From Pseudoalteromonas luteoviolacea (GTDB lineage: Bacteria; Pseudomonadota; Gammaproteobacteria; Enterobacterales; Alteromonadaceae), in the NCBI RefSeq assembly GCF_000814765.1, contig NZ_JWIC01000005.1, positions 372,001 through 436,000 of the forward strand: DNA of 64,000 bases, given 5' to 3'. Both the position numbers and the translations under genes were made by a program. The notes beneath the pieces were generated by a model that saw only the letters and a list, made by a program, of their open reading frames with translations, ran no database searches and was not told the origin of the DNA. This document shows, one piece after another, positions 35,844-45,861 of this stretch. Within the stretch, counting starts at the first letter, position 1. Every line of letters starts with the position of its first letter.

Positions 35844-36164
35844 TTTGTTTTAATGCTATACGTACAACCTCAAACAACAAGGCCTAACTTTCAAAGCTGA
35901 TACCGTTTAACAGTTTAGCTGTCTAATTGTGTATACTCCTACGCACGTAATGACATGATGCCTTTTGCATTTTCCAGGTTCGTTATCAAGTTTAAGTAGC
36001 TTCGATTAGTGTATAAGTTACACCCTTGATTAAGTGGCGACCAATTAAAGCAGGCTAACTACAAAGCTCACCCTCTCAATTTTCTAACTTTTATAAAGCA
36101 ACCTGTTTATCAATTACAAACAACATGCTATAAACCCTGCAATACATTGATATAAAGGAAAAAT
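35844..36164. other. Intergenic stretch upstream of the GIY-YIG gene
   Basis: About 320 bases without a plausible gene. It must hold the promoter of the nuclease gene; no specific element was recognised. Confidence 0.5.
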
Positions 36165-37046
36165 ATGTCTAAATTTGGCCGTAGTATCAGAACATTTCTC
36201 GCTGATGGTAGTCCCTCTGGTTTAAGACATGTCGAAATCGCAAATTGGTCTGGGCAGGCGCTAGCATGCCCCCGCAGCCGCTTTTCAGAATTGAAAGAGT
36301 GGGATGAATGCAAAAGGCCTGGCGTATATTTTTTACTGGAAAGAGCAACCAGTGATAACAACACTGCGTATATTGGCGAGTCTGAAGATGTACTCAAACG
36401 ACTTGCCAACCATGATAGAGAAAAAGACTTTTGGAATGAGCTCATCATCTTTACCAGCAAAGATGAAAATTTAACTAAAGGCCATGTAAAGTACCTTGAA
36501 TCTCGCCTAGTTCAAATAAGTAAAGATGCAGAACGCTATCAATTAGAGAATAGTGTCTCTCCTACTCAGTCGGCTTTGCCTAGGGCCGATGCAGCTGCAA
36601 TGGAGGAGTTCATCGATAATATTCGCTTAATCCTCGGCACACTAGGACATCGAATACTAGAACCTATCTCTGCCAAACGTGCTTTGGTTACGAATAACAG
36701 TAGTTTTATACTCAGTGATTATGACTTTCATTTTAAAGTGAACCAGGTCAAAGCCGCGGGAAAAATCACCGATGATGGTTTTTTGTTGCTTAGGGGATCT
36801 CAACTGTCGCTAAAATCCTCTGACAGTATGCCAGGAAAAAGCAAGGACATTAAAAATCAACTTATTGATAGTGGCTCCTTGGTCGATAAAGGTGAGTATT
36901 ATGAATTGGTGAAAGACAAGCTATTGAGCTCCTCTTCATATGCCGCTTCACTGGTAGCCGGTAGCAGCCGAAGCGGCCCACAAAGCTGGAAAACGCAAGA
37001 AGGGGTTATGCTGAAGCTCATCGAGGAGCAGTTGTTAAAGCATTAA
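36165..37046 (+). CDS. GIY-YIG nuclease with C-terminal DUF4357 domain
   Basis: A 293-residue protein starting at an ATG with AAGGA seven bases upstream. The nuclease domain (about 50-120) shows GVYFLLE (53-59), YIGES (69-73), the catalytic Arg79 in LKRLANH and the metal-binding Glu112 in YLESRL, so it looks active. The C-terminus (about 240-285; SSSSYAASLVAGSSRSGPQSWK) is the DUF4357 domain. GIY-YIG/DUF4357 proteins are widespread and often lie in defence islands or near restriction genes. The function is unknown. An XRE repressor-like gene follows in the opposite direction. Confidence 0.88.
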   Translation: MSKFGRSIRTFLADGSPSGLRHVEIANWSGQALACPRSRFSELKEWDECKRPGVYFLLERATSDNNTAYIGESEDVLKRLANHDREKDFWNELIIFTSKDENLTKGHVKYLESRLVQISKDAERYQLENSVSPTQSALPRADAAAMEEFIDNIRLILGTLGHRILEPISAKRALVTNNSSFILSDYDFHFKVNQVKAAGKITDDGFLLLRGSQLSLKSSDSMPGKSKDIKNQLIDSGSLVDKGEYYELVKDKLLSSSSYAASLVAGSSRSGPQSWKTQEGVMLKLIEEQLLKH

Positions 37047-37136
37047 TAGCAAGTGAACGTATTACTGGCAACTATATTACTTCTTTGCAAGTTAGGTTGG
37101 GTTATTTAATACCCAACCTACTCATTTTTATGACGC

Positions 37137-37421
37137 TCAATTAGAAGGTGACTTTTTATCTGAATAACTAATACAAGGTAAAGAAAAATCATTACCAAAT
37201 ATTAAATACATTTCATACACAAGTTCAATGGTCATGTACGTTTTGCCGTTCTCAAAATTACTGATTGTCGCTTGATCAACATTAAGCTTATCGCCCAATT
37301 GCTTTTGCGTTAAGTTATTATTTTTCCTAATAACTTTTAAGTTATGCTGCATTTCTAGCATCAACTGATTAATTACCAACCTACGCTTCACTGCGTCATG
37401 TCTCATAAATCTGCTAACCAT
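37137..37421 (-). CDS. XRE family helix-turn-helix protein
   Basis: A 94-residue protein; AGGA six bases before the ATG at 37421 supports this start. The Cro/C1 helix-turn-helix runs from about 27 to 80, with LTQKQLGDKLNVDQATISNFENGKT. It has no other domain. It is divergent from a second XRE gene at 37648, 226 bases away, and converges on the nuclease gene. The pair may repress each other as in a phage-type switch (inference). Confidence 0.85.
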   Translation of the reverse strand: MVSRFMRHDAVKRRLVINQLMLEMQHNLKVIRKNNNLTQKQLGDKLNVDQATISNFENGKTYMTIELVYEMYLIFGNDFSLPCISYSDKKSPSN

Positions 37422-37647
37422 ACATTGTCCTTAATAGAAGTGGTTAATAGTCACAAGCTGAATTCATACTCAGCCCCTATGCAAAATACTCCAGATTAGG
37501 CTTTAGCTCGTACAAGCGAAGAAATAACTCGTCCATAAGCACTAAGCAAAACCCATTATGTTTACTTATGAAAAATCAATGTTAATATCATGAAACATCG
37601 GATGCGGAAAAATCTCCGAATGGACAAAATGGAAGAGGATAAGGAAA

Positions 37648-37911
37648 GTGATTAGCGGTGATGACCTAAAAAGCATGAGAGTCAATGCAGGTTTAACCCA
37701 AAAGGAGATGGCTGACAAACTGGGCATATCCCGGGAAACAATCAGTAACTATGAATTAGATGTAGGCCAGCCCAAAATGAGGGACTTTCTAAAATGGCTG
37801 ATTGTTTGCAAAATTGATACTCGCTCTGTGGTCAATCAGATCGATGCAATACAAAACCAAGTTGATAAGAGTGTTAAGCCAGAACAGAACAATAAAAAGA
37901 AATTGAAATAG
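37648..37911 (+). CDS. XRE family helix-turn-helix protein with GTG start
   Basis: An 87-residue protein. The start is GTG at 37648, preceded by AGAGGAT seven bases upstream; no ATG fits the frame because the upstream ATG frame stops at once. The helix-turn-helix spans about 5-60 (GLTQKEMADKLGISRETISNYELDVGQP), with a Lys/Asn-rich tail. It is followed after 203 bases by a five-TM membrane protein gene on the same strand, repeating the XRE-plus-membrane-protein order seen at 45.6 kb. Confidence 0.85.
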   Translation: MISGDDLKSMRVNAGLTQKEMADKLGISRETISNYELDVGQPKMRDFLKWLIVCKIDTRSVVNQIDAIQNQVDKSVKPEQNNKKKLK

Positions 37912-38114
37912 CAAAAAAGTTTCACGCATTTAAAAACAATAAAGAAACACTTTCATAGCTAAGCATGTACATATTTATAATTCAGCCTTAGTTATCAATA
38001 CTGGCTTGAAATATAAAAAATTTAATCACCAAATAAACAAAAATAATATAAGTTACACATGCTAACATCTTCAATTACAGCTTATAAAAAGCATCATAAG
38101 CACATAAAAAGCAT

Positions 38115-38693
38115 ATGAAAACCACCTTTTTAATTGCATTAAGCGTTGTAGCTATTTTAGCTTTTTTTATACAGTTACAGACTCCCTTTGTCGTAACCCC
38201 TTTATACATACTGCTTTTATGCACTTCCCTCTTTGCAGGGCAAGCACTAAAAGATATAAACATTTTTCATATATCTTTGTTTTTACTCACTATCAATTCT
38301 CTAAACTATATAATTTTCATATCAGGGCTTATAGACTTAACAGCAGCAGATAATAACTACTTAAGTCAAGGTACTTTCGTTTTCGGTGCACAGCTATTGG
38401 TCAACTTTATCGCATTTTGTATTTTTATTTTCAGGGTACAGGTGTCTAGAGCCCTTTCTCGCTCAAACAATATCAAGCTCACATATTTTGATGCTTTATA
38501 CCACTGGTACTTTCTGTTTCTTATGGCGGTTTGTTTTTTAGCATTACTCGAAAACTATTTGAGAAATGCTTTTCATTTAAACTTTACTTTTATTTACGAT
38601 ACATTTGAAATACTTCACTACCTTCCTTGGTCTTTAACCTGTGGTTCGCTATTAGCAATGATCATTTATTCAATAAAAGAAAAAAATAATTAA
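38115..38693 (+). CDS. Five-TM membrane protein, cassette relative 3
   Basis: A 192-residue protein with about five or six hydrophobic segments (about 5-21, 28-44, 50-73, 88-107, 132-146 and 167-186). Its order of elements matches the membrane proteins at 45862 and 47340: a helix beginning INIFHISLF, a Val/Phe-rich helix followed by a basic loop (RVQVSRALSRSNNIKL), and a helix with an internal acidic residue (LALLENY). Sequence identity is low, so the kinship is an inference from layout. It has no clear ribosome binding site. The function is unknown; a membrane sensor coupled to the XRE regulator upstream is possible. Confidence 0.6.
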   Translation: MKTTFLIALSVVAILAFFIQLQTPFVVTPLYILLLCTSLFAGQALKDINIFHISLFLLTINSLNYIIFISGLIDLTAADNNYLSQGTFVFGAQLLVNFIAFCIFIFRVQVSRALSRSNNIKLTYFDALYHWYFLFLMAVCFLALLENYLRNAFHLNFTFIYDTFEILHYLPWSLTCGSLLAMIIYSIKEKNN

Positions 38694-38823
38694 GAAGCTC
38701 TTACCCTGTTTAATCCAAAAACCAACGCCAAATCAGAGCAATATAAAGATTGTTCTCCTCTTGTCACACAGAGTAACAGCGTTATCTAAGGGAAAAACAA
38801 GACCTCATTTTCTAAAGTGAAGG

Positions 38824-41800
38824 TTAAACGGCTTTAGTGGGCTTATGCTTTTCTCTTTGCTTCTGGACATAGCTTTTTGCAGTCAAGCCATAGTGCTTTT
38901 TAAAGCATGCACTGAAATAAGAAGAAGAATTAAAACCTACCATGTCAGCCACCTCAGCAACACTTTTACCATATAATAACGGGGTGATTGATTGATATAA
39001 ACGATAATTCCTCAGATATTCATTGGCGCCCATTGACATCACAGCCGTCAACTTTCGATGCAGCTGACGTTCACTGAGCGCCATCTCTTTGGCAAGTTCA
39101 GGGACTCCGATATCTGGATCTTGATAACATTTATGGATCACACCGTCTAACTTATCGAGAAAGTCATAAATATGTGGTTCATCTTTAAAACTCAATTTAG
39201 GCAGCATGGGTAAATCATCGGCTGAGCTTTTAGCAGGCCGCTCAATACGTGCATGCCACTTTGCCATGCTCACAGCATGGTGAATAAACACATTACGTAC
39301 TTTAAATTCTAAAGCCTGAACACTAAAAGGCTTGGTAATGTAATCATCAGCCTGACGACTCAACCCCTCCAACTCCTTTTGTTCATTTAAATTCGCAGTC
39401 AACAGGATCACTGGAATATGTGCTGTCAGAGGATCCTGCTTCACCATACTTAATAAGCCAAATCCATCTAGCTTCGGCATCATCACATCTGAGATGATGA
39501 GATCTGGCAGTAGCTCTTTTGCCATTTTAGCCCCTTGCATACCATCAGAAGCCAACTCGACCTTATAATCTGCACTGAACACGCTTTGGAGTAAAGTCAG
39601 CATGTCAGGCGTATCGTCAACAATCAAAATTGTTTTATCACTGATATCATGCAATTTATTGGGTTGCGCTTTGTTTAACGGAGGGGGATTAACACTAGAG
39701 GCCATATCAAACGTTAGACTGAACTCACTGCCATTACCTAATTCAGACTGCACTTCTACAGTACCATTTAACTCATCCATTACCGATTTTACAACACTTA
39801 AGCCAATGCCCAAGCCTACGTTTTGCATACGACCATTCTCGGTGCGATATTCAGGAGAGAAGATGGCTTTTTGTTCAGCAGCTTCTATGCCTATACCAAA
39901 GTCTTTAACACGCAATCTACACTTTGATTGAGGTAATGATGACAGCAGCTCAAGATTGAACACAACTTCCCCACCATCATGACTGTATTTAACTGCGTTA
40001 CTAAGCAAATTGCTCACACATTGCTCAAGCTGATCAGGCCTTGCCTGCACATAAATATGTTGTTCTACGCTCACACTCAATTTAATACTTCGCTGCGCAG
40101 CGAGGGGTTGAAATGCCGCAACTTGCTCTTCACAAATTTGAGACAAACTAAAACTCGTTATTGGCTCGTGTGCCTGTTCTAATGTCAATGAGGACGCTTG
40201 ATTTACATTAGAAACCTGCATGAGTTGTTGTATCAATACTTTAAGGCGTTTGGCATTACTAACGACGATATTTGCCATTTTACTGCGTTCACCAGAGTGC
40301 TGTACTTTTATCAATTGCTCTGCGGGCCCTTGGATCAAGGAGACAGGTGTCATCAACTCATGTGACAACGTCCTCAATAACGCTGAGCGCTGTGCTTGTG
40401 CATCCGCCAATGCTTTTGTTTTTTCAATCAGCAGTTTATTCTGTTTACTAATTTCTTGCGTTTGAGTCGCAACCTCTTTCTCCAGTGCTATTTGAATGCG
40501 TCTCAGGGTTCTTATACGGGCTCGGTATACAATAAATAAAATAAGCAATGACATCAAACCATAAAAACAAAACGCCCATATGGTTAAGTACCAAGGTGTT
40601 TGAATCACAAAAGAAAAGCGCCCAATATTATCTGACCAGTTGCCATCACTATCGGTACTTTTTAATAATAAGGTGTATTTTCCATGGGCGAGCTTTGGGA
40701 TCATGAGCACTCGGCTCTTACCCAGTTCAACCCAAGTATCAGCCACTCCCTCAAGTTTGTACTTAAACTGCTGCTTAAAAGCGCTTGAAAAGTTTGTATT
40801 AGCCAAAACAAATCGGATACTGGCATGATCATATGGCAAAACAGGAAGGTTTATCTGGTTGAAATAGCTTTGAGTCTTGCCATCCGTAAACGTCAATTCA
40901 AATTCACTGACTTTGGGTGATGCATCTGCGAAATCGAACTTTTCTGGGTAAAAAAGACTCAATCCATCAGGCGCAGCAAACACAATTTTACGATTTAAAG
41001 CATCACCGGCACCGCCTAAATACCCTTGAGGATACAAGCCATCTCCCTTATCAAAATGGCGTACGGGTGTTTTTTTATCTTCTCGAGACCACCTCATTAA
41101 TCCATGACTACTGGCAAACCATGTAAAGCCAGCATCGTCAAAAGCAATACTTGTATCTGTGAGACTTTTAATTTTGTCTGGTAATGTAATCCAAGACTGT
41201 GCTTTTAAATCAAACACACGTAAGTCAATATCAGTTTGAATGTATAAAAGTCCTTGGGGACTCACAGATAACCCATATACCGCGGTGGTTATATCACTAG
41301 CCAGTGATGTGTTTAATCTAAACTGCTCAGACTGCACATCAAAAGCCTGTAACCCCTTCGACGTTGCAACCCACAAGGTATCTCCATGTAGTACAAGGCT
41401 ATGCACCTCATCGCTCTTCAATGGAGAGTTACCAGTATGAAACCGCTCTACTTCTTTGGTAACTGCATTCAAACGAGTCACCCCATCAAAGCTGTGAGAT
41501 AACCACACTGAGTGGTCATTGGTTGATGCAATCGTATAGATCGAATCTGGTATGTGATAACTTGATAAGTCAAACCGCCGAACCACGTTCAAAGTCTCAG
41601 GCTCAATTTGAACAATACTTTGATACAAACTCACCCATAAAAGACCACTTGCAGATTGTGCAATTGCTTGCGCTGATAAGTCATGGGTGTCTAAACACGC
41701 TTCGAAGACTCCCTCTAACGAATAACGACAAAGGCCAGCGAGTTGATCGGCAAACCAAATCGCCTCTTTCGTCATTAAAATATCGTTAATTTCATATTGT

Positions 41801-42822
41801 CCTGTTTCACTTGGGTGAGTGAAATACTGGTTATTCACCGCATTGTGATTTGCTGAGCTAAAAGTCACACCTTCACTAAAACTACCATATGCAGTGATTT
41901 GCTCATCCTGATATAAAGACAATAAAGGAGGTAACCCTAGATGACGCTCAACAGCGCCATCATTTAAAGTCAACAGGCCGGTATTGAGTGACGCTGCCAA
42001 AAACTGCTCTTTACCTATTAGTAAATCAAAGACATAACCGACAGTGTCAAACTCATTTTCATCTATGTATTGCATTGATACTTGCGCTGTTTCTGAGCTG
42101 TACGTTGCTAACCCTTTTCCATGAATCGCAAGCCAGATTTCCCCATTACTCAAGCGCCAAACTCTATCTGCAAAGACAGTTTCCCCTGCCTCATTTTGTA
42201 AATATTGCACTGTCAATGTGGATAAATTGACGCGCATAACACCATTTTCGGTGGCCAATAAAAGCTCATTGGTGTCCGTTTCTGTCAGAGATAATACATG
42301 AGGAACGATATGCTTTTCATTCAATGTCAAAATCACGGGCTTTAATTCATTTTCACTATACCGAAACAGCCCGGTACTTGTGCCAACCCAAATAATGCCG
42401 AGTTGAGACTCCATCACACTGTAAGCATTCAGCTGACTGTCTTGTCCTTTAGGTGTGAGAGGTTCAAAACGTTCACTAAAAGGTGCCAGTAACTCAAGCC
42501 CTTGCTTGCCAGCCACCCAAAGGCGGTTATTTTTGTCGAACAGCAAATCGCGAACTTTCAGAGACAAGGTTAACTTTGGCGTTGTGTGCGCTGAAAAACG
42601 TTTAACATACATGCCATCAAATCGAGCAATCCCCTGCTCTGTGGCTAACCACATATAACCTAAATGATCACGCTCGATGTCAAATACCCGATTACTCGGT
42701 AACCCATCACCTACACCCAACACATTTGCCAAACTGGGCTCAGCACTGCCCTTGTTGCTAAAAATTGCAACAAAAATAAGGAAGTAGCTTACAAAAAATG
42801 TGGATGATAAATTATGAATCAT
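38824..42822 (-). CDS. Hybrid two-component system protein (HTCS): propeller sensor, kinase, receiver, AraC
   Basis: A 1332-residue one-protein signalling system. An N-terminal signal/TM (about 7-22) is followed by periplasmic Reg_prop beta-propeller repeats (about 30-640; LGYMWLAT, NRLWVAG, GIIWVGTSTGL). A Y_Y_Y domain (about 660-740; FKYKLEGVADTWVELG) and a TM helix (about 745-765) come next. The histidine kinase has phospho-acceptor His821 in LRTLSHELMTP and an ATPase domain with NLLSNAVKYS and GLGIGLSVVK. A receiver domain (ILIVDDTPD, LIISDVMMPKLDG) and an AraC DNA-binding domain (about 1225-1320) end it. Such proteins sense oligosaccharides in Bacteroidetes. The ligand here is unknown, and no polysaccharide utilisation genes are adjacent. 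Confidence 0.93.
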   Translation of the reverse strand: MIHNLSSTFFVSYFLIFVAIFSNKGSAEPSLANVLGVGDGLPSNRVFDIERDHLGYMWLATEQGIARFDGMYVKRFSAHTTPKLTLSLKVRDLLFDKNNRLWVAGKQGLELLAPFSERFEPLTPKGQDSQLNAYSVMESQLGIIWVGTSTGLFRYSENELKPVILTLNEKHIVPHVLSLTETDTNELLLATENGVMRVNLSTLTVQYLQNEAGETVFADRVWRLSNGEIWLAIHGKGLATYSSETAQVSMQYIDENEFDTVGYVFDLLIGKEQFLAASLNTGLLTLNDGAVERHLGLPPLLSLYQDEQITAYGSFSEGVTFSSANHNAVNNQYFTHPSETGQYEINDILMTKEAIWFADQLAGLCRYSLEGVFEACLDTHDLSAQAIAQSASGLLWVSLYQSIVQIEPETLNVVRRFDLSSYHIPDSIYTIASTNDHSVWLSHSFDGVTRLNAVTKEVERFHTGNSPLKSDEVHSLVLHGDTLWVATSKGLQAFDVQSEQFRLNTSLASDITTAVYGLSVSPQGLLYIQTDIDLRVFDLKAQSWITLPDKIKSLTDTSIAFDDAGFTWFASSHGLMRWSREDKKTPVRHFDKGDGLYPQGYLGGAGDALNRKIVFAAPDGLSLFYPEKFDFADASPKVSEFELTFTDGKTQSYFNQINLPVLPYDHASIRFVLANTNFSSAFKQQFKYKLEGVADTWVELGKSRVLMIPKLAHGKYTLLLKSTDSDGNWSDNIGRFSFVIQTPWYLTIWAFCFYGLMSLLILFIVYRARIRTLRRIQIALEKEVATQTQEISKQNKLLIEKTKALADAQAQRSALLRTLSHELMTPVSLIQGPAEQLIKVQHSGERSKMANIVVSNAKRLKVLIQQLMQVSNVNQASSLTLEQAHEPITSFSLSQICEEQVAAFQPLAAQRSIKLSVSVEQHIYVQARPDQLEQCVSNLLSNAVKYSHDGGEVVFNLELLSSLPQSKCRLRVKDFGIGIEAAEQKAIFSPEYRTENGRMQNVGLGIGLSVVKSVMDELNGTVEVQSELGNGSEFSLTFDMASSVNPPPLNKAQPNKLHDISDKTILIVDDTPDMLTLLQSVFSADYKVELASDGMQGAKMAKELLPDLIISDVMMPKLDGFGLLSMVKQDPLTAHIPVILLTANLNEQKELEGLSRQADDYITKPFSVQALEFKVRNVFIHHAVSMAKWHARIERPAKSSADDLPMLPKLSFKDEPHIYDFLDKLDGVIHKCYQDPDIGVPELAKEMALSERQLHRKLTAVMSMGANEYLRNYRLYQSITPLLYGKSVAEVADMVGFNSSSYFSACFKKHYGLTAKSYVQKQREKHKPTKAV

Positions 42823-43109
42823 GTTATTAGGCTGTTGTTATATTTGCTTATTTTTATATTTCTAGTTGAAATTCATTGTACCCATTTGACACAATAGCAA
42901 CAACCTAATAATTATGAAACTTTTCAGTTAACTTATCTTTTAGGCAGAAAATTGCGCTTTTTTGTCTGTTTTTAACTACCGAGTTTAGGCCAAGATTGCT
43001 TAAAATCTTTCACATCGAATTCGCTTTGCAAATTTCACACACACTGCATAGCAGTATTAGAACAACTATCGAAGCAGTAACTTATAAACCTGCGTATTAA
43101 GGAACATGC

Positions 43110-44684
43110 ATGTTTAAAACTCAATTAAAAACACTCACCCTGGCTATTTTATGTGGTTCTCTATTTACCGGTTGTGGTGGTAAAGGTGGCACCAAATCGC
43201 CTTCTATTGACCTAAATAATAAAAATACAAACACAACCCCTGCTCAAAATAATGGACAGACTGGTTCTCAAAACCCGGATACTGGAAACAGTTCTGATTC
43301 GAAAGATAATGCAGATTCAACGCCCCCTGTAAACACAGATCAAAACCGATACGCGAGAAGAGGACGTGTTATTGATGGTTACGTAAAAGGCGCAACCGTA
43401 TGGCTAGACCTTAACAGCAATGCTCAAAAAGATGATAACGAACCTTTCGCAATTTCTACTGACAAAGGTAGCTATGAGCTTGAACTAACTAAAGATCAAG
43501 CTCTGTGTGCCGCTTATGCTCCAACTTATGTAGATGTGCCAGTCGGTGCCATTGATGAAGACTTAGGCGAAGTCACAAAAGCATATCAGATGGTGTTACC
43601 TCCTTCTTTCACCCTACCCGATGATGAGGAATTACAACACATTACCCCGTTAACCACAGTATTGTGGCAATCACTTTATAAAACGGATGAATTTAAAGAC
43701 GCCACATGTGCACAAGTCATCGCAGACAATAAACTTAGAAGCCAACTACAGATTGTTTTAAGCGAGAGCATCAAACAAGTTGTTGCTCATTTTAACATCT
43801 CTGAAGAACAACTATTTAGTGATTACATTGAAAGTGGCGATGAAAGTCTGAAAAAATTGGCCGAAAGTATTGTAAAAGGTTTGCAAGCCAGTGTTGAAAA
43901 GTATCTTGCACTTGCAAAAGAATACCTTGATGCCCGTGAAATCCGCGTGCTTCACTATAAAGATACCCCACCTGCACAACCACAAAGTGAAGAACTTGTC
44001 TGGTATAGAAGCATTCATATTTCTGATAAAAACCATCAGACTATTGTTGATGAAACTGTACGCATGGACGAAAATTTAGAAGAAGTTTTATTTGTGCATT
44101 ACGACCGAAAAATCACAGCTCAACCTTGGGGTGATGGCCACCAATATAGTAGACATGTGGACATGGTCAAAAACACATCTGAAGATCTAGGTTATTGCCA
44201 CCATTCAGAAATTTTAGACATTCATATTGGCGACATTACTTACAGGCTTGATAATTATAAATCCGTTGACAGAACTTCTCATGACGAAATGTGTGATGGC
44301 AAAGTTGATTTTAGTGACGCACCTTATCGAGGGCTGTCTGTTAGTTATGACAAAGGTAATGTTCACTACTACACCTCAATTACGCAAGATAAAGAATCGA
44401 AAAACGACCTAGCAGACTGGGTTAATCTAGCTGATAAGCCAAACCTGCTAGATATATTGGTGTTAACTTATTACTTCGTTCAATCAGGCCACGAGTTTGA
44501 CAAAGATATCACTATTCCTTTTTACTCATGGGAAAAACGTATTACCGATGATTCTGGCGACAACCGGGTTACAACCTATAAATATAGCGATGGAACATGG
44601 AAGCGCGATACTTATCGAGATGACGGCACCTATGTCACGCATTGCAGTAACGATGGTGAAACGTGGGAAACGTGTGTGGACTAA
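43110..44684 (+). CDS. Lipoprotein, unknown function
   Basis: A 524-residue protein with AAGGA upstream of its ATG. A lipoprotein signal (lipobox FTGC, Cys about 22) is followed by GGKGG and a low-complexity Asn/Thr/Ser/Asp linker to about residue 80. Residues about 90-170 (GRVIDGYVKGATVWLDLNSNAQKDDNEPFA..TDKGSYEL) are an SdrD/cna-B-like beta domain with Asp-rich loops, common in surface proteins. The rest is unassigned; its C-terminus has repeats of Y.DGTW..D.Y.DDGT type. It is divergent from the HTCS regulator gene with 287 bases between, so it may be that regulator's target. Confidence 0.75.
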   Translation: MFKTQLKTLTLAILCGSLFTGCGGKGGTKSPSIDLNNKNTNTTPAQNNGQTGSQNPDTGNSSDSKDNADSTPPVNTDQNRYARRGRVIDGYVKGATVWLDLNSNAQKDDNEPFAISTDKGSYELELTKDQALCAAYAPTYVDVPVGAIDEDLGEVTKAYQMVLPPSFTLPDDEELQHITPLTTVLWQSLYKTDEFKDATCAQVIADNKLRSQLQIVLSESIKQVVAHFNISEEQLFSDYIESGDESLKKLAESIVKGLQASVEKYLALAKEYLDAREIRVLHYKDTPPAQPQSEELVWYRSIHISDKNHQTIVDETVRMDENLEEVLFVHYDRKITAQPWGDGHQYSRHVDMVKNTSEDLGYCHHSEILDIHIGDITYRLDNYKSVDRTSHDEMCDGKVDFSDAPYRGLSVSYDKGNVHYYTSITQDKESKNDLADWVNLADKPNLLDILVLTYYFVQSGHEFDKDITIPFYSWEKRITDDSGDNRVTTYKYSDGTWKRDTYRDDGTYVTHCSNDGETWETCVD

Positions 44685-44735
44685 CATGCTCCCTGTACAA
44701 TAAATAGTTGTTAATTATCTTAAAACCTCCCTATA

Positions 44736-44771
44736 AACGGTGCAAACTCTGCCTGAATTGCACCGTTTTTT
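44736..44771 (+). terminator. Terminator of the lipoprotein gene
   Basis: AACGGTGCAA pairs perfectly with TTGCACCGTT and is followed by a T tract, about 50 bases after the stop. Confidence 0.85.
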
Positions 44772-45554
44772 GTTTAAAGCGGCATATCAAGACTCTCTAA
44801 ATTTACAATACCTCCTCGTAAGTCTTGCAAATAGTCACCACTTTTACTTACCAAGTACTTAGAGGTGGTATTGAACTCCCATTAATACATCAGCATACAG
44901 CTACGTTGGATACGCTTTACATGCCTTTGCGTACACAAGCCAATCGAAACTCACCTCTACAACACTGAACTATACAGTACGATTTGTCGGATACAAGCTG
45001 CGTCAAAATGCTATTTTCAGCCACTCAGAAACTCCTAGAGCTGGGCAAACCTAACTTACAAAGACTTCAATCTTGGTTTAAAGACAAATACGACATCGCT
45101 AAATGTTTTGTTACCACTAGGCTATTAGCATTAGAGGCATAACCGCATTTCAATACTATTTACAAAATAAAATTAAGTAAATTAATGCATTAACCGCATC
45201 AAAAACCATGAAACCCCTTTGAAAAAAAGAAATATAATCCCGATATAATCAATATTAAATCGTAAAAAAACCTTCAAAATACACCAATACTTTGGCATTA
45301 ATCCCACCAAAACAAAAAACAATAAATTTTTTAATTTTTTTAATTTTTATAGTTTATTTCTCAACCTCACCTTGATAGTATATTTCACATCGAATGAAAA
45401 ATTTAATAAACATCAGGACAATTGATATCGAGTAATTCCTATTAACTTTTTAAGATAACATGATTATATTAATATAAGCCGTCAACCATCTCTAAATGCT
45501 TGCAACAGCAGTATTTTTAGTGATAGCTTTTGTTAAATTTGTTATCAAAAGGTA
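44772..45554. other. Mostly gene-free stretch before the XRE cassette
   Basis: About 780 bases. It contains one 44-codon open frame (45008-45142), then a very AT-rich part (45170-45420) with A and T runs. No repeats or RNA genes were recognised. Confidence 0.5.
45008..45142 (+). CDS. Possible small gene or gene remnant
   Basis: A 44-codon frame from ATG to TAA (begins MLFSATQKLLELGKPNLQRL; contains SWFKDKYDIAK). The composition is protein-like, but there is no ribosome binding site and no family match. It may be the tail of a decayed gene. Confidence 0.25.
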   Translation: MLFSATQKLLELGKPNLQRLQSWFKDKYDIAKCFVTTRLLALEA

Positions 45555-45848
45555 ATGTTGGGACATATGAAATTGAGAATTCGACAACTAGGACTGTTTA
45601 ATGGCTTATGGGGAGAAGCGGCCAAGTCGATAAGATCGATGCGTAAGGATGCAGGCTTCACTCAAAGTCAGTTAGGACAAAAACTAATTCCCGCGGTGGA
45701 TCAGGCGACTATATCTAATTGGGAAACAGGCAAAACACCTGTGCCCTTAACAAGTTATTTTTTAATTTGTTTTATATGTGGGTTTAGTCCAGAAGAACAA
45801 ACCAAACAACTACTCGAAAGTCAACAACCAGAAAACAAAAGAAATTAA
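45555..45848 (+). CDS. XRE family helix-turn-helix protein of the membrane-protein cassette
   Basis: A 97-residue protein; an internal ATG at 45567 (MKLRIRQLG) is an equally good start, since GGGA and AAGG sequences serve either. The Cro/C1 domain (about 22-80) contains GFTQSQLGQKLIPAVDQATISNWETGKTPVP, with a two-residue insertion before the recognition helix. It shares VDQATISN.E.GKT with the XRE protein at 37137. It ends 13 bases before the membrane protein gene, so both are probably in one transcript with the peptide gene at 46456. Confidence 0.85.
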   Translation: MLGHMKLRIRQLGLFNGLWGEAAKSIRSMRKDAGFTQSQLGQKLIPAVDQATISNWETGKTPVPLTSYFLICFICGFSPEEQTKQLLESQQPENKRN

Positions 45849-45861
45849 AAGGACGTACCTG

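Noticed and set aside
36128..36460. Minus-strand gene opposite the GIY-YIG nuclease
   Set aside because: It overlaps the catalytic part of a well-supported nuclease gene and has no recognisable domain.
45170..45420. AT-rich run as a replication origin or CRISPR leader
   Set aside because: No DnaA boxes, iterons or repeat-spacer units are visible.
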